From NCBI RefSeq assembly GCF_017309955.1, contig NZ_CP021248.1, forward strand, positions 62,001 through 126,000: a stretch of DNA of 64,000 nt. The letters run 5' to 3'. This document shows, piece after piece, positions 63,996-64,000 of the stretch (within the stretch, counting starts at the first letter, position 1; every line of letters starts with the position of its first letter). Below the pieces are notes generated by a model that saw nothing but the letters and a program-made list of their open reading frames with translations, was not told the DNA's origin and did no database searches. This DNA comes from Novosphingobium sp. KA1. Its GTDB lineage: Bacteria > Pseudomonadota > Alphaproteobacteria > Sphingomonadales > Sphingomonadaceae. Made by a program: the position numbers and the translations under genes.

Positions 63996-64000
63996 AGGGC

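Overview
The window is a GC-rich, densely coded chromosomal segment from an alphaproteobacterium, most likely a sphingomonad such as Novosphingobium. That assignment is inferred from the large TonB-dependent receptors, the two alginate-export-type porins and the acyl-CoA and aromatic catabolic genes; no rRNA, tRNA or CRISPR was seen.

Region 1 (1-21 kb) is mixed housekeeping and sensing. It holds the start of a probable sensor kinase gene, a DctA dicarboxylate carrier behind a strong palindrome, a porin, and a membrane diguanylate cyclase. Next is a TPP-riboswitch-controlled thiamine-uptake operon (TonB receptor, APH-type kinase, PnuC-family transporter). Then come a HAMP/GAF/GGDEF protein, a DHA2 efflux pump, an LhgO-type oxidase, an OmpR-type two-component pair beside a DUF4173 membrane protein, a histone-deacetylase-like enzyme and an exported acetamidase/formamidase homologue.

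Region 2 (21-28.6 kb) is a signalling locus: a small lipoprotein, and a response regulator, LysM-FecR protein and CHASE2 histidine kinase joined by 4-nt overlaps, with a divergent PAS-GGDEF gene. The same TTTACA direct repeat lies upstream of the regulator operon and of the lipoprotein. An IS110-family element sits between the lipoprotein and the kinase.

Region 3 (28.7-42.4 kb) is a benzoate supercluster. A porin, an aromatic-acid MFS carrier and a LysR regulator are on the minus strand. Divergently, catB-catC-catA-benA-benB-benD-pcaI-pcaJ-pcaD-pcaF and a ferredoxin-reductase-like gene run as one compact operon. This encodes benzoate to succinyl-CoA plus acetyl-CoA except for BenC, the usual reductase.

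Region 4 (42.5-51.1 kb) is an acyl-CoA degradation operon: two acyl-CoA dehydrogenases, two enoyl-CoA hydratases, a thiolase, an SDR, an NMO-like flavoprotein and an ACAD10/11-type phosphotransferase. A divergent TetR gene and an operator-like palindrome lie at its head.

Region 5 (51.1-64 kb) is the most unusual part. A LuxR-type gene is surrounded by an SDR, a TonB receptor and an operon for a benzaldehyde-lyase-like ThDP enzyme, a Zn-dehydrogenase, an aldehyde dehydrogenase and an acyl-CoA ligase. An identical 14-bp palindromic core, ACGGGTTTCCGTCA, lies 63-67 bp upstream of the SDR, receptor and lyase start codons, suggesting one regulon. A benzyl-alcohol-dehydrogenase-like gene, another SDR and a GFA-family gene follow on the opposite strand. 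I infer uptake and cleavage of an aromatic acyloin or vicinal diol to aldehydes and acids that could feed the benzoate operon. The 3' flanks carry a two-copy palindromic repeat family and a 262-bp MITE whose CTAG target duplication supplies the stop codon of the acyl-CoA ligase gene.
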